The notes beneath the pieces were generated by a model. That model was not told where the DNA came from. It saw nothing but the letters and a program-made list of their open reading frames with translations, and ran no database searches. Shown here in pieces: positions 9,339 to 17,960 of a DNA stretch of 64,000 bases. Source of the stretch: Alteromonas sp. LMIT006. GTDB lineage: Bacteria > Pseudomonadota > Gammaproteobacteria > Enterobacterales > Alteromonadaceae. Position 1 is the stretch's first letter, and the number at the start of each line of letters is the position of its first letter. Position numbers and translations under genes: made by a program. The stretch is from contig NZ_CP101291.1 in NCBI RefSeq assembly GCF_024300645.1, positions 1,736,001-1,800,000 on the forward strand, in the 5' to 3' direction.

Positions 9339-10268
9339 ATGAGTAAAACCATTGCGATGGTCTTTCCTGGCCAAGGCTCTCAAGCGGTTGGTATGCTTGC
9401 AGAACTTGCCGAATACACGCCTATTATTACCGATACGTTTGCTGAGGCATCAGATGCCCTAGGTTATGATTTGTGGCAAGTAGTGAGCACCGATCCAAAC
9501 AGCCAATTAAATCAAACAGAAGTCACGCAACCAGCATTATTAACAGCCTCGGTTGCGGTCTATCGAAGCTTGCAAGAATTAACTGATTTAACCGCTCATG
9601 CTTTGGCCGGTCATAGTCTGGGTGAGTATTCGGCCTTAACGTGTGCTGGCGTATTTTCGCTTGCGGATGCGGTGCAGCTGGTGCGTGCTCGTGGTCAATA
9701 CATGCAAGCTGCAGTACCAGCAGGTGTAGGCGCTATGTACGCTATTATTGGTTTGGATGATGCCACGATTGAGCAAATCTGTGCGGATGTTGCGCAACAA
9801 TCGGATGCAGTGGTGTCAGCTGTCAATTATAACTCCCCGGGTCAGGTGGTGATTGCCGGACATAAAGACGCTGTTGCTCAGGCCGGTGCTTTGTGTAAAG
9901 AGGCGGGTGCTAAGCGAGCATTGCCTCTTCCTGTTTCTGTTCCTTCTCATTGTGCCCTTATGCAGCCAGCAGCAGAGCAACTTGCCATACTGCTAGACGA
10001 TATTGAGATGGCTAATCCGGTGCTTCCAGTGATCAATAACGTGGATGTTAAAGTGAATTTTGAAGCCGCAGCAATTCGCGATGCATTGGTACGTCAGTTG
10101 TATCGTCCAGTACAGTGGACGAAAACCGTTGAGTCGTTGTCAGCTCAAGGGATTACTACTGTACTAGAAGTTGGCCCAGGTAAAGTATTAACGGGCTTGA
10201 ATAAACGCATTGTTAAGACGTTGGACTGTAGCAGCATTAATGCTCCAGAACATTTAGAAGTAGGATAA
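9339..10268 (+). CDS. fabD: Malonyl-CoA:ACP transacylase
   Basis: Transfers malonyl from CoA to ACP to supply FabH and FabF. 309 residues. FPGQGSQ at the N-terminus, nucleophile serine in GHSLGEYSAL (about residue 92), and the His of VPSHCALM. AAGGA ribosome-binding site before the ATG. Sixteen bases after fabH and four before fabG. Confidence 0.98.
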   Translation: MSKTIAMVFPGQGSQAVGMLAELAEYTPIITDTFAEASDALGYDLWQVVSTDPNSQLNQTEVTQPALLTASVAVYRSLQELTDLTAHALAGHSLGEYSALTCAGVFSLADAVQLVRARGQYMQAAVPAGVGAMYAIIGLDDATIEQICADVAQQSDAVVSAVNYNSPGQVVIAGHKDAVAQAGALCKEAGAKRALPLPVSVPSHCALMQPAAEQLAILLDDIEMANPVLPVINNVDVKVNFEAAAIRDALVRQLYRPVQWTKTVESLSAQGITTVLEVGPGKVLTGLNKRIVKTLDCSSINAPEHLEVG

Positions 10269-10272
10269 AAAC

Positions 10273-11004
10273 ATGTCAGATAAAAAAATTGCGTTAGTGA
10301 CTGGTGCTTCACGTGGTATTGGTAAAGCCACCGCACTAGCACTCACCGAACAAGGGTATTTTGTGGTGGGTACGGCAACGAGTGAGAATGGAGCCGCTAC
10401 TATTTCTGAGTATTTAGGTGAAAATGGTGCAGGCCGTGCACTGAATGTGACTGAAGAGGGGGCAATTGATGCATTAGTCGGTGAGGTCAGCACCACGTTT
10501 GGTCCGATTGCTATATTAATTAATAACGCTGGGATTACTCGCGATAACCTTCTCATGAGAATGAAAGACTCAGAATGGGATGACATAATTCAAACCAATC
10601 TCAGTGCTATTTTTAAACTGTCAAAAGCGGTTTTGCGTGGAATGATGAAACAGCGTTTTGGCAGAATTATTAATGTTGGTTCTGTCGTAGGGTCGACCGG
10701 TAATCCTGGTCAAGCGAACTATGCGGCGGCTAAAGCTGGCGTTATTGGTTTTTCTAAATCCATGGCTCGTGAAGTGGCATCTCGTGGAATTACCGTCAAT
10801 GTCGTTGCGCCTGGGTTCATCGATACGGATATGACTAAGGTGCTCACCGACGAACAAAAAGCAGAAATATTCAAAGATATCCCTGCAAATCGCTTAGGCC
10901 AACCTGAAGAAATTGCTGCGGCTGTCGCTTTTTTGGCCACTGAATCGGCTGCTTACATTACGGGGGAAACCTTGCATGTAAACGGCGGTATGCACATGGG
11001 TTAA
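10273..11004 (+). CDS. fabG: 3-oxoacyl-ACP reductase
   Basis: NADPH-dependent short-chain dehydrogenase reducing 3-oxoacyl-ACP. 243 residues. Cofactor motif TGASRGIG, NNAG, catalytic Ser in NVGSVVGS and Tyr/Lys in NYAAAKAG. The C-terminus ETLHVNGGMHM is the usual FabG end. It precedes acpP after a gap that contains a hairpin. Confidence 0.98.
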   Translation: MSDKKIALVTGASRGIGKATALALTEQGYFVVGTATSENGAATISEYLGENGAGRALNVTEEGAIDALVGEVSTTFGPIAILINNAGITRDNLLMRMKDSEWDDIIQTNLSAIFKLSKAVLRGMMKQRFGRIINVGSVVGSTGNPGQANYAAAKAGVIGFSKSMAREVASRGITVNVVAPGFIDTDMTKVLTDEQKAEIFKDIPANRLGQPEEIAAAVAFLATESAAYITGETLHVNGGMHMG

Positions 11005-11029
11005 GGTTTTCTTGTAGTTTTACAACTTC

Positions 11030-11078
11030 TTGGCTATTATTGAGCCTTGAGGTGGTTTGACCACGAAGTTATAGCCAA
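11030..11078 (+). repeat. Two-level hairpin in the fabG-acpP gap
   Basis: Outer arms TTGGCTAT (11030-11037) and ATAGCCAA (11071-11078) are perfect; inside is GTGGT-TTG-ACCAC (11052-11064). There is no T-run after it, so it is not a classic terminator; it may stabilise an mRNA end or separate fabG and acpP expression. Confidence 0.5.
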
Positions 11079-11157
11079 TCAAAACTTGCTAATATCACAT
11101 TTGCAACCTAGAATACGTTAGATTTTTTTTCCAAAGAACAATTAGGGAATGTACAAA

Positions 11158-11397
11158 ATGAGTAATATCGAAGAACGCGTCAAAAAAATTATCATTGAAC
11201 AGCTTGGCGTTAAAGAAGAAGAAGTGAAATCTGAAGCGGCATTTGTTGATGACTTAGGCGCTGATTCTTTAGACACAGTTGAATTAGTAATGGCTCTTGA
11301 AGAAGAATTCGATACTGAAATCCCAGACGAAGAAGCTGAAAAGATCACGACTGTTCAATCTGCAATTGATTACATCAACGCGAACAGCGACGCATAA
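11158..11397 (+). CDS. acpP: Acyl carrier protein
   Basis: 79-residue acidic carrier of growing acyl chains. The phosphopantetheine serine is Ser37 in GADSLDTVE. The open frame extends three codons upstream, but [10 protein letters not shown] is the universal AcpP start, so 11158 is used. It has a 150-base gap before it and its own terminator after it, consistent with separate high-level expression. Confidence 0.98.
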   Translation: MSNIEERVKKIIIEQLGVKEEEVKSEAAFVDDLGADSLDTVELVMALEEEFDTEIPDEEAEKITTVQSAIDYINANSDA

Positions 11398-11415
11398 TTT
11401 TATTTATGTGTGACT

Positions 11416-11441
11416 AAACGGCTCTTAACGGGCCGTTTTTT
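11416..11441 (+). terminator. Terminator after acpP
   Basis: Stem AAACGGCTC / GGGCCGTTT with loop TTAAC (one G.U pair) followed by a T-run. Confidence 0.88.
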
Positions 11442-11481
11442 GTTTCTATTACAATAAATATATTTGCTTTAGGAGAATGTG

Positions 11482-12720
11482 ATGGCAAAACGCAGAGTTG
11501 TCGTTACGGGTCTTGGGTTAATTACCCCAGTTGGTAATGACGTTGCTAGTACATGGCAGAACATCAAATCAGGCGTGTCAGGGGTAGGTCAAATTACCCA
11601 TTTTGACGCAAGTGAGTACGGCACTAAGTTTGCAGCAGAAGTTAAAGATTTTGATGCAACACAGTACATCGATAAAAAAGAAACCAAAAAGATGGATCGC
11701 TTCATCCAGCTAGGAATTGCCGCAGGTATGCAGGCATTGGATGATAGTAAGCTTACGATTACTCCAGAAAACGCCGCTCGGGTCGGGGTTGCGATTGGTT
11801 CTGGCATCGGGGGCTTACCTCTGATTGAAGAAAACCATCATAAATTGATCAACTCTGGTCCACGTCGAGTGTCACCCTTTTTTGTCCCTTCGACCATTAC
11901 CAATATGGTATCCGGCTTTTTATCCATCATGCGTGGTCTGAAAGGGCCCAACCTGAATGTAGTTACGGCCTGTACGACAGGTGTTCACAACATTGGCATT
12001 GGGGCGCGTGCCATCGCTTATGGTGATGCAGATGTCATGGTTGCCGGTGGTGCAGAATCGACGATTACTCCTTTAGCGATTGCAGGTTTTGGTTCAGCTA
12101 GAGCGCTGTCTACGCAAAATGATCGTCCACAACAAGCATCTCGTCCGTGGGATGACGAGCGTGACGGTTTTGTCATGGGTGAGGGGGCTGGTGTTATGGT
12201 GCTCGAGGAGTATGAGCATGCTGTTGCCCGAGGCGCTACGATTTATGCTGAGCTATCTGGTTTTGGTATGTCAGGCGATGCGTATCATATGACATCTCCT
12301 CCAGCTGACGGTGAAGGTGCGGCGGCGGCAATGCAAAATGCAATCAACGATGCAGCGGTTATTCCAGCACAAATTGGTTACATCAATGCCCATGGTACCT
12401 CTACGCCGGCCGGTGATATTGCAGAGATAAGTGCAGTGAAAAGTATTTTTGGCGATGCAGCGAAGGACGTCAAAGTATCTTCTACTAAATCCATGATCGG
12501 TCATTTATTAGGCGCTGCTGGTTCTGTTGAAGCTATTTTCACGGTGTTAGCATTGCGCGAACAAATTGCGCCTCCAACTATTAACCTGGATAACCCAAGC
12601 GAAGGTTGTGACTTAAATTTGGTGCCTCATGAAGCACAAGCTATGGACACAGAATACGCCTTGTGTAACTCTTTTGGTTTTGGTGGCACGAATGGTTCTT
12701 TGTTATTTAAAAAAGCGTAA
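11482..12720 (+). CDS. fabF: 3-oxoacyl-ACP synthase II (FabF)
   Basis: Elongating condensing enzyme of fatty-acid synthesis, also responsible for temperature control of unsaturated chains in E. coli. 412 residues. Cys-His-His triad visible: [22 protein letters not shown] and [12 protein letters not shown]; glycine-rich GFGGTNGSL end. An AGGAG site six bases before ATG 11482 favours this start over the GTG one codon earlier. Confidence 0.98.
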   Translation: MAKRRVVVTGLGLITPVGNDVASTWQNIKSGVSGVGQITHFDASEYGTKFAAEVKDFDATQYIDKKETKKMDRFIQLGIAAGMQALDDSKLTITPENAARVGVAIGSGIGGLPLIEENHHKLINSGPRRVSPFFVPSTITNMVSGFLSIMRGLKGPNLNVVTACTTGVHNIGIGARAIAYGDADVMVAGGAESTITPLAIAGFGSARALSTQNDRPQQASRPWDDERDGFVMGEGAGVMVLEEYEHAVARGATIYAELSGFGMSGDAYHMTSPPADGEGAAAAMQNAINDAAVIPAQIGYINAHGTSTPAGDIAEISAVKSIFGDAAKDVKVSSTKSMIGHLLGAAGSVEAIFTVLALREQIAPPTINLDNPSEGCDLNLVPHEAQAMDTEYALCNSFGFGGTNGSLLFKKA

Positions 12721-12737
12721 TTATTCGTAATTTGATG

Positions 12738-12772
12738 AAAACGTCATTGTTATTGAGCAATGACGTTTTTTT
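12738..12772 (+). terminator. Terminator after fabF
   Basis: Perfect 12-bp stem AAAACGTCATTG / CAATGACGTTTT, 8-nt loop, then a T-run. Confidence 0.92.
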
Positions 12773-12822
12773 ATGTCTTTTTTATGCGTATGATAGAGCA
12801 ACTGTAGTAATGTGTGTCTGTT

Positions 12823-13674
12823 ATGCAAATAATCCGTGACGCGATGTCTTTGAGCTCTAATCGAAACTTTAATTATGGCGATGGCTGTTTTACCACCATG
12901 CGCGTGGAATCCGGCCGTGTTGAATTTTTATCGTCTCATCTTACACGCTTGCAACATGATTCTGCTAAATTGATGATTACGCAGATAGATTGGTCAGAAG
13001 TAATGCAAGTAATCGAAGATATGGCCAAAAAAATGCAAGCGGGCGTCTTAAAGGTCTTGATTTGTCGTGGTGAAGGTGGGCGAGGCTACGATCCCAAAGG
13101 GGTAAATGAACCCTTGGTGTACTGTTCGAGTTATCCAATGCCAACCCTTAATACCCAACCTTTATCCGTAGCTATCGCACAAGGCTATCTCAGTACGCAA
13201 CCTATGCTAGCAGGCAGTAAGCACTGCAATCGCTTAGAAAACGTGTTATTTAAACAGCAAGCAAACCACTTAGGTGTGGATGATGTAATTTGTTTGGATC
13301 AGAAGCACAACGTGGTTGAAGCTACGAGTGCTAATATTTTGTGGTATTTTGATGACCGGTGGCATATTCCGCATATTGAAAATGCTGGCGTAGCGGGTAT
13401 TTTGCGAGCGCAGTTAATCGAGTCATTTCAATTATATGATGTGCCATTTGTGGTCGGAGATTATGGTGTCATTGATTTAGCTAAGGCCGATACGGTCGTC
13501 TTATGTAATTGTGTGCGTCACCTGCAAGTCGTTAATGAACTTCGCTTACCGATAAATAACACCCAAAATATGGCCAGTATGTCCGAAGAGGACAATATTA
13601 TTTTTGCTAATTCTAAATTTCAAAGTTTGCAGCAGCATTGGCAGATTTATCTTAGTCAATTGACGCAGTGGTAG
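12823..13674 (+). CDS. pabC: Aminodeoxychorismate lyase
   Basis: PLP-dependent fold-type IV enzyme that releases pyruvate from aminodeoxychorismate to give p-aminobenzoate for folate. FNYGDGCFTTMRV N-terminus, the lysine region SKHCNRLENVLFK and EATSANILW match PabC. Start set at ATG 12823 by family length; a GTG at 12814 is in frame. Partner pabB is at 39.6-41.0 kb in the same window. Probably the first gene of the pabC-mltG-tmk-holB-tatD unit, since fabF has its own terminator. Confidence 0.93.
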   Translation: MQIIRDAMSLSSNRNFNYGDGCFTTMRVESGRVEFLSSHLTRLQHDSAKLMITQIDWSEVMQVIEDMAKKMQAGVLKVLICRGEGGRGYDPKGVNEPLVYCSSYPMPTLNTQPLSVAIAQGYLSTQPMLAGSKHCNRLENVLFKQQANHLGVDDVICLDQKHNVVEATSANILWYFDDRWHIPHIENAGVAGILRAQLIESFQLYDVPFVVGDYGVIDLAKADTVVLCNCVRHLQVVNELRLPINNTQNMASMSEEDNIIFANSKFQSLQQHWQIYLSQLTQW

Positions 13675-13677
13675 CTT

Positions 13678-14655
13678 ATGAAGTCATTTTTAGTTGGGTT
13701 GTGTATATTATGTATCGTGTTCTGTGTCAGTTTTGGTGTTGCTTTTACTTCGATATCTTCTGATAAAGTAAAGGTGAGTGAGGTGAAAATCATCACTATT
13801 TCTCCTGGAGCAACCGTCTCCCAAGTCATGAGTCAGTTACGAAACTCACCTTTACACTTGTTGGACAAAATATGGCTAAGGCTTCATCCCGAATTCCAAA
13901 ATATTAAAGCCGGTGCTTATGAAGTTGATCCGTCAATGACGTTGAGTCAAGCACTAAACAAGATTGTTGATGGTAACGTCCTGACCCACAGTGTGACCTT
14001 GGTAGAGGGACAAACGTTGCGTGAATGGTTAATGCAGCTAGCTAATGCTCCAGGCTTGGTGATGGATGTGTCATATGATCAAATCGCATGGCGTTATTAT
14101 GATGAGGATAAAGAGTACCTTGAGGGCTTTTTATTACCGAATACGTATCAGTACAATCACGGTAGCCGGGTGTCTGATTTATTAAAAAGAGCTGAAGCTG
14201 CTCAAGCAATCTTGATAGAAGAGCTCTTATCTAAGGCATCTCTACCACCAGAAATCAAAAATGCAGAAGATTGGGTCATACTCGCTTCGATTATTGAAAA
14301 AGAAACGGGGCTAGCTGAAGAACGAGAGCGCATCGCAGGTGTATTTTTGAACAGGCTGCGCTTAGGCATGAGATTACAAACAGATCCCACTGTAATTTAT
14401 GGTATCGGGCCTAACTTTAATGGCAATATTACGCGTCGTGATTTAAAAACCAAAACCAGCCATAATACTTATCGCATTGATGGTTTACCCCCGACACCCA
14501 TCGCTGCACCGAGTGAAGCGAGTTTAACAGCCGTTCTTTATCCTGACGAGACTGACGATTTGTATTTTGTGGCCAAAGGAGATGGTAGTCATCATTTTTC
14601 GAAATCATTGGCAGAACACAATGCAGCTGTGAGAAAATACCAATTAAACAAATAA
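13678..14655 (+). CDS. mltG: Endolytic murein transglycosylase MltG
   Basis: Inner-membrane lytic transglycosylase that cuts nascent glycan strands and is thought to set their length. 325 residues: N-terminal membrane anchor (about 3-24), a LysM-like region, then the YceG domain with the catalytic glutamate in ASIIEKETG and the conserved FLNRLRLGMRLQTDPTVIYG. Three bases after pabC, as in E. coli (yceG). Confidence 0.96.
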   Translation: MKSFLVGLCILCIVFCVSFGVAFTSISSDKVKVSEVKIITISPGATVSQVMSQLRNSPLHLLDKIWLRLHPEFQNIKAGAYEVDPSMTLSQALNKIVDGNVLTHSVTLVEGQTLREWLMQLANAPGLVMDVSYDQIAWRYYDEDKEYLEGFLLPNTYQYNHGSRVSDLLKRAEAAQAILIEELLSKASLPPEIKNAEDWVILASIIEKETGLAEERERIAGVFLNRLRLGMRLQTDPTVIYGIGPNFNGNITRRDLKTKTSHNTYRIDGLPPTPIAAPSEASLTAVLYPDETDDLYFVAKGDGSHHFSKSLAEHNAAVRKYQLNK

Positions 14656-14674
14656 ACGAAGCAAAGTGACTAAG

Positions 14675-15319
14675 ATGCGTGGACAATTTATTGTGGTTGA
14701 AGGTCTAGAAGGCGCTGGCAAGAGTACGGTCATTGATACGATCTCTCAAGTACTGCATGAAGCAGGTAAATCCGTTGTGCGGACACGAGAGCCGGGTGGC
14801 ACACCATTAGCAGAAGCACTTCGTGATTGCGTTAAAAAAGAGTGGTCAGAATCAGTAACCACCACCACTGAATTATGCTTGATGTACGCGGCTCGTTCGC
14901 AGCTACTCGAAAATGTCATTACGCCAGCTTTAGCACGAGGGCAGTGGATATTAGCCGATCGTCACGACTGGTCATCCGTTGCTTATCAAGGGGGAGGACG
15001 CCAGATCCCAATGGATGAGATTGATAGTTTGCGCAATATCACCCTCAAAGGCGTGAAACCTGACTTTACCATTTTGTTAGATATTGATCCTGAAATTGGC
15101 TTAAAACGCGCAAGTCAACGTGGCGAGTTAGATCGAATTGAACAATCTGGATTACTTTTCTTTGCACGTACCAGACAGAAGTACCTTGAACTAGCGGCTG
15201 CTCATTCTGATAGTTCTGTTGTGATTGATGCCAGTCAAAGTATCGATGAGGTAAGACAAGACGTCCTCCAAGCATTGCATCATTATCTTGGTACAGAGAA
15301 GGACATTGATAAAATATGA
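14675..15319 (+). CDS. tmk: Thymidylate kinase
   Basis: Phosphorylates dTMP to dTDP. P-loop GLEGAGKST, DR motif in ADRHDWSS, and the lid RGELDRIEQ of the bacterial type. Start at ATG 14675 aligns with E. coli Tmk; a GTG three codons upstream is also in frame. Its stop overlaps the holB start (ATGA). Confidence 0.97.
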   Translation: MRGQFIVVEGLEGAGKSTVIDTISQVLHEAGKSVVRTREPGGTPLAEALRDCVKKEWSESVTTTTELCLMYAARSQLLENVITPALARGQWILADRHDWSSVAYQGGGRQIPMDEIDSLRNITLKGVKPDFTILLDIDPEIGLKRASQRGELDRIEQSGLLFFARTRQKYLELAAAHSDSSVVIDASQSIDEVRQDVLQALHHYLGTEKDIDKI

Positions 15320-16191
15320 TTTTTCCTTGGTATGAACCTGAATTGGCGCAACTGGCATCACGTCTAGAGCGTCAGACTCTCCATCATGCTCCGTTAATAC
15401 TTGGCCCCAACGGTTTAGGAAAAAGTGAGTTTGCCGAAGCACTCTGCGAACTGATACTTTGCCACAGACCGGTTGCAGGTCAACCTTGTGGTAAGTGTCA
15501 GAGTTGTCAGCTAATCCAAGCACAGACGCATCCTGACAAACATCACATTACAACTGATAATCTATCTATTGGTGTTGACAGTATTCGCCAAGGAATTGAT
15601 AGGCTTCAGGGCAGTGCGCAGCTTTCCCAAAATAAAGTATTGTTGCTCACTGATGGCCAGCGTATGACAACGGCTGCGGCAAACGCTTTACTCAAAACCT
15701 TAGAAGAACCGACCAATAATACCTATATCATTATGACGGCAATCAGCGCTCACAGTTTGTTACCTACGGTATTAAGTCGATGCGAGAAGCAGGTGTTGGC
15801 CCTGCCAGAGCCCAAGAAGATACAGAATTGGTTGCGTGATGAATATCGAATCGACATGTCGTTAGAAGAAATATCAGCTTATCGCGCTTTACCTAAGTTG
15901 TGTCTAGCTGCTCACTCAGAAGATGCTGTGACTTACGCTATGTTTATTGAGGCGTTGCAGAGCTTGAATTCTTCTGGTTCAGTTCTGAGTATGGCACAAA
16001 AATGGGAAGCCCATGTCCAAGATTGTTTGATCTGGCTCCAACAATGGTGTCGACAAGCCCCATCATCCAAACAGTACAAGAGTATTTATGACCTATCAGT
16101 ACAGTTGATGCAAGAGGCTCAGCATCCAGGTGTTAACAAATCCATGTTGTTATACAAAATTTTAAACCGTGTAAAAGAGGTCTTATCGTGA
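15316..16191 (+). CDS. holB: DNA polymerase III subunit delta'
   Basis: Clamp-loader subunit. Degenerate P-loop GPNGLGKSEFA, a four-cysteine zinc site (CH...CGKCQSC at about residues 50-67), the LLKTLEEPTNNTY sensor motif and LSRC. 291 residues, somewhat short of E. coli's 334, with divergence in the C-terminal collar. Overlaps tmk and tatD by 4 bases each. Confidence 0.94.
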   Translation: MIFPWYEPELAQLASRLERQTLHHAPLILGPNGLGKSEFAEALCELILCHRPVAGQPCGKCQSCQLIQAQTHPDKHHITTDNLSIGVDSIRQGIDRLQGSAQLSQNKVLLLTDGQRMTTAAANALLKTLEEPTNNTYIIMTAISAHSLLPTVLSRCEKQVLALPEPKKIQNWLRDEYRIDMSLEEISAYRALPKLCLAAHSEDAVTYAMFIEALQSLNSSGSVLSMAQKWEAHVQDCLIWLQQWCRQAPSSKQYKSIYDLSVQLMQEAQHPGVNKSMLLYKILNRVKEVLS

Positions 16192-16967
16192 CGTTTGTAG
16201 ATTCTCATTGTCATCTCGATAAAATTGATGAAAACAATCCAGACGCCATCGCCAATTACGTAGCCAATGCGCATTCTCGTAATGTTGAACATATGTTGTG
16301 TGTCGCTGTAAATGTGGCTGAATTTGATCGCATGTATGAGCAAGTGTCAGGCTTTAACAATGTTTCTGTGTCGTGTGGTGTTCATCCTTGTTACGATGAA
16401 GACGTTGTGCCAATTGAGACATTACGTGCATATGCTAACCGTGAACAGGTGGTTGCGATAGGTGAAACCGGTCTAGATTATTATCATACTCAAGATACGA
16501 TTGCGGTACAGAAGCAAAGTTTTATTGACCATATTCACGTAGCGCTTGAAGTGGATAAGCCCTTAATCGTGCATACTCGCAACGCTCGCAAAGACACTAT
16601 TGCTATACTTAAAGAGCATGGCAAAGGAAAGGTGCGAGGCGTACTACACTGTTTTACCGAAGATCTGGCGATGGCTGAAGCGGCTATTGAGCTAGGCTTC
16701 TACATCAGTTTTTCTGGAATTGTCACCTTTAAATCGGCAAAAGAGTTACAGCAGGTGGCCAAATCCATCCCATTAGAGCGTATGCTGATTGAAACAGATT
16801 CCCCATGGTTAGCGCCTGTACCTTATCGAGGTAAAACGAACCAGCCAGCGTATGTTGTAGAAGTTGCTGAGTGTATTGCTGAGCTTAGGGGGGTGCCCGT
16901 TGCGCACATCGCAGAGCAAACGACGGCGAATTTTTATCGGTTATTTGACTCGGTAAAAATGAGCTAA
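16188..16967 (+). CDS. TatD-family metal-dependent hydrolase (YcfH-like)
   Basis: 259-residue TIM-barrel metallohydrolase; members have DNase/deacylase-type activities and E. coli YcfH sits in the same place after holB. Metal-binding motifs DSHCHLD, GETGLDYY, HCFTED and ETDSPWLAP are all present. Start is GTG at 16188, overlapping the holB stop. Confidence 0.93.
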   Translation: MTFVDSHCHLDKIDENNPDAIANYVANAHSRNVEHMLCVAVNVAEFDRMYEQVSGFNNVSVSCGVHPCYDEDVVPIETLRAYANREQVVAIGETGLDYYHTQDTIAVQKQSFIDHIHVALEVDKPLIVHTRNARKDTIAILKEHGKGKVRGVLHCFTEDLAMAEAAIELGFYISFSGIVTFKSAKELQQVAKSIPLERMLIETDSPWLAPVPYRGKTNQPAYVVEVAECIAELRGVPVAHIAEQTTANFYRLFDSVKMS

Positions 16968-16980
16968 GGATTGCACAGGC

Positions 16981-17487
16981 ATGATATGGAAACAACGTCT
17001 TGCTCGCTCTTTGCATCTATCGAGAAGCAAACCTGATAGCCGTTATCTTCAACTTGCTACATATTGCGAGGCACTTGGTGTACAAAACCGTACGATTGTG
17101 TTTCGTGGTTTTAATGATGCGGATACGCAATTGTATTTCGTAACTGAAAAAGATTGCGATAAAGTCCGCTCATTACAGAGTCAACCTCAAGCCGAGATTG
17201 CTTGGTATTTTGCTAAAACTAGAGAGCAGTATCGGTTGCGTGTTGAGTGCCAGTTGGTAGGAGATGATGCCGATATAAACGACGCACAGTGTCGGCAACA
17301 AATTTGGCAAGAGCTTTCAGTGTCTGCGCGTGAGTCCTTTAAACCAGCTAACGACAGACCTCCTGCTAACTTTATCGTTTCGGTATGTACGATTACACAG
17401 GTGGACTACTTGTATCTAGGCCAGTCACATGAGCGGTATCTATACCAACCTTGTACATCCTGGCAAGAGCAGTCGATTCCGGTGTAA
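16981..17487 (+). CDS. Pyridoxamine 5'-phosphate oxidase-family FMN-binding protein
   Basis: 168-residue split-barrel protein resembling the Alr4036-type branch of the pyridoxamine-phosphate-oxidase family: TIVFRGFND, a segment with paired basic residues around FVTEKDCDKVRSLQ, AEIAWYF and the QYRLRVEC strand. Likely binds FMN; the reaction is unknown. Fourteen bases after the tatD-like gene, so probably the last gene of that operon. It converges on the SulA-like gene. Confidence 0.78.
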   Translation: MIWKQRLARSLHLSRSKPDSRYLQLATYCEALGVQNRTIVFRGFNDADTQLYFVTEKDCDKVRSLQSQPQAEIAWYFAKTREQYRLRVECQLVGDDADINDAQCRQQIWQELSVSARESFKPANDRPPANFIVSVCTITQVDYLYLGQSHERYLYQPCTSWQEQSIPV

Positions 17488-17515
17488 GTTGACTAAATCA
17501 ATCATCTGATGTCTC

Positions 17516-17887
17516 TTACCAAGGTCCGTATACTACATTATTTGTTTTGGTTTGTGGTGCTTTGGTCAAGTGTACTAAATTCACTCGCTTATTTTTGCAC
17601 AGCATGGTTAGGTTAAACAGCTCAGAGGCAGTAAAAGAGTGTTGTTCTATGTACAGGGTATCGACTTGTTGTTGAGATACGATCTTTACGCAATAATCAA
17701 ACACCATGTCTTTTGCAGGTTTCTGGATACGAATGCCATGGGTTTGTGTATCACTAAAGCGCAACGTATCAGACAATAAATAATTCCACTTACGAGCCAC
17801 TTTGCCAGTTTTTAATGAACTAGAAACGTTAGCAAGTATTTGCGGAGCAAAGTCTGTTGTATTAATGTGTTGTGTGTGCAGTGACAT
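17516..17887 (-). CDS. SOS-controlled SulA-like protein (putative cell-division inhibitor)
   Basis: 123 residues, no signal peptide or membrane segment. Sequence identity to known SulA is low. The C-terminal ~65 residues can be laid on SulA's without gaps in the key part: RIQKPAKDMVFDY (SulA QISQLSPCHTVES), VDTLYIEQHSFTASELFNL (SulA [20 protein letters not shown]) and VNLVHLT (SulA MGFIMRP). Upstream are two LexA-type boxes and a good promoter between and across them, which is strong independent support for an SOS role. SulA blocks FtsZ after DNA damage; that function is inferred here, not shown. It is shorter than E. coli SulA (169) mainly at the N-terminus. Single-gene unit, convergent with the FMN-binding gene. 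Confidence 0.65.
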   Translation of the reverse strand: MSLHTQHINTTDFAPQILANVSSSLKTGKVARKWNYLLSDTLRFSDTQTHGIRIQKPAKDMVFDYCVKIVSQQQVDTLYIEQHSFTASELFNLTMLCKNKRVNLVHLTKAPQTKTNNVVYGPW

Positions 17888-17898
17888 CTCTATACCTA

Positions 17899-17918
17899 TA
17901 CTGGTTAAATAAACAGTA
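17899..17918 (-). promoter_or_regulatory. LexA box 1 (proximal)
   Basis: TACTG-N10-CAGTA with CTG at 17901-17903 and CAG at 17914-17916, 11 bases upstream of the SulA-like ATG. It is the core of a longer perfect palindrome (13-bp arms, 17891-17903 and 17914-17926). Confidence 0.85.
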
Positions 17919-17923
17919 TAGGT

Positions 17924-17952
17924 ATATTAGTACTGTGTTTTTATACAGTCAA
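17924..17952 (-). promoter_or_regulatory. Promoter of the SulA-like gene
   Basis: Read on the minus strand: -35 TTGACT (17952-17947), 17-bp spacer, -10 TAATAT (17929-17924). The predicted start near 17917 falls inside LexA box 1 and the -35 overlaps LexA box 2, an arrangement that fits tight repression. Confidence 0.7.
17931..17950 (-). promoter_or_regulatory. LexA box 2 (distal)
   Basis: TACTG-N10-CAGTC with CTG at 17933-17935 and CAG at 17946-17948; N10 is AT-rich as in the LexA consensus. Centre-to-centre distance to box 1 is 32 bp, about three helical turns. Confidence 0.82.
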
Positions 17953-17960
17953 ATGTTTTT

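Noticed and set aside
10254-10940. Antisense open frames across fabG
   Set aside because: Codon shadows of fabG; no homology or ribosome-binding site.
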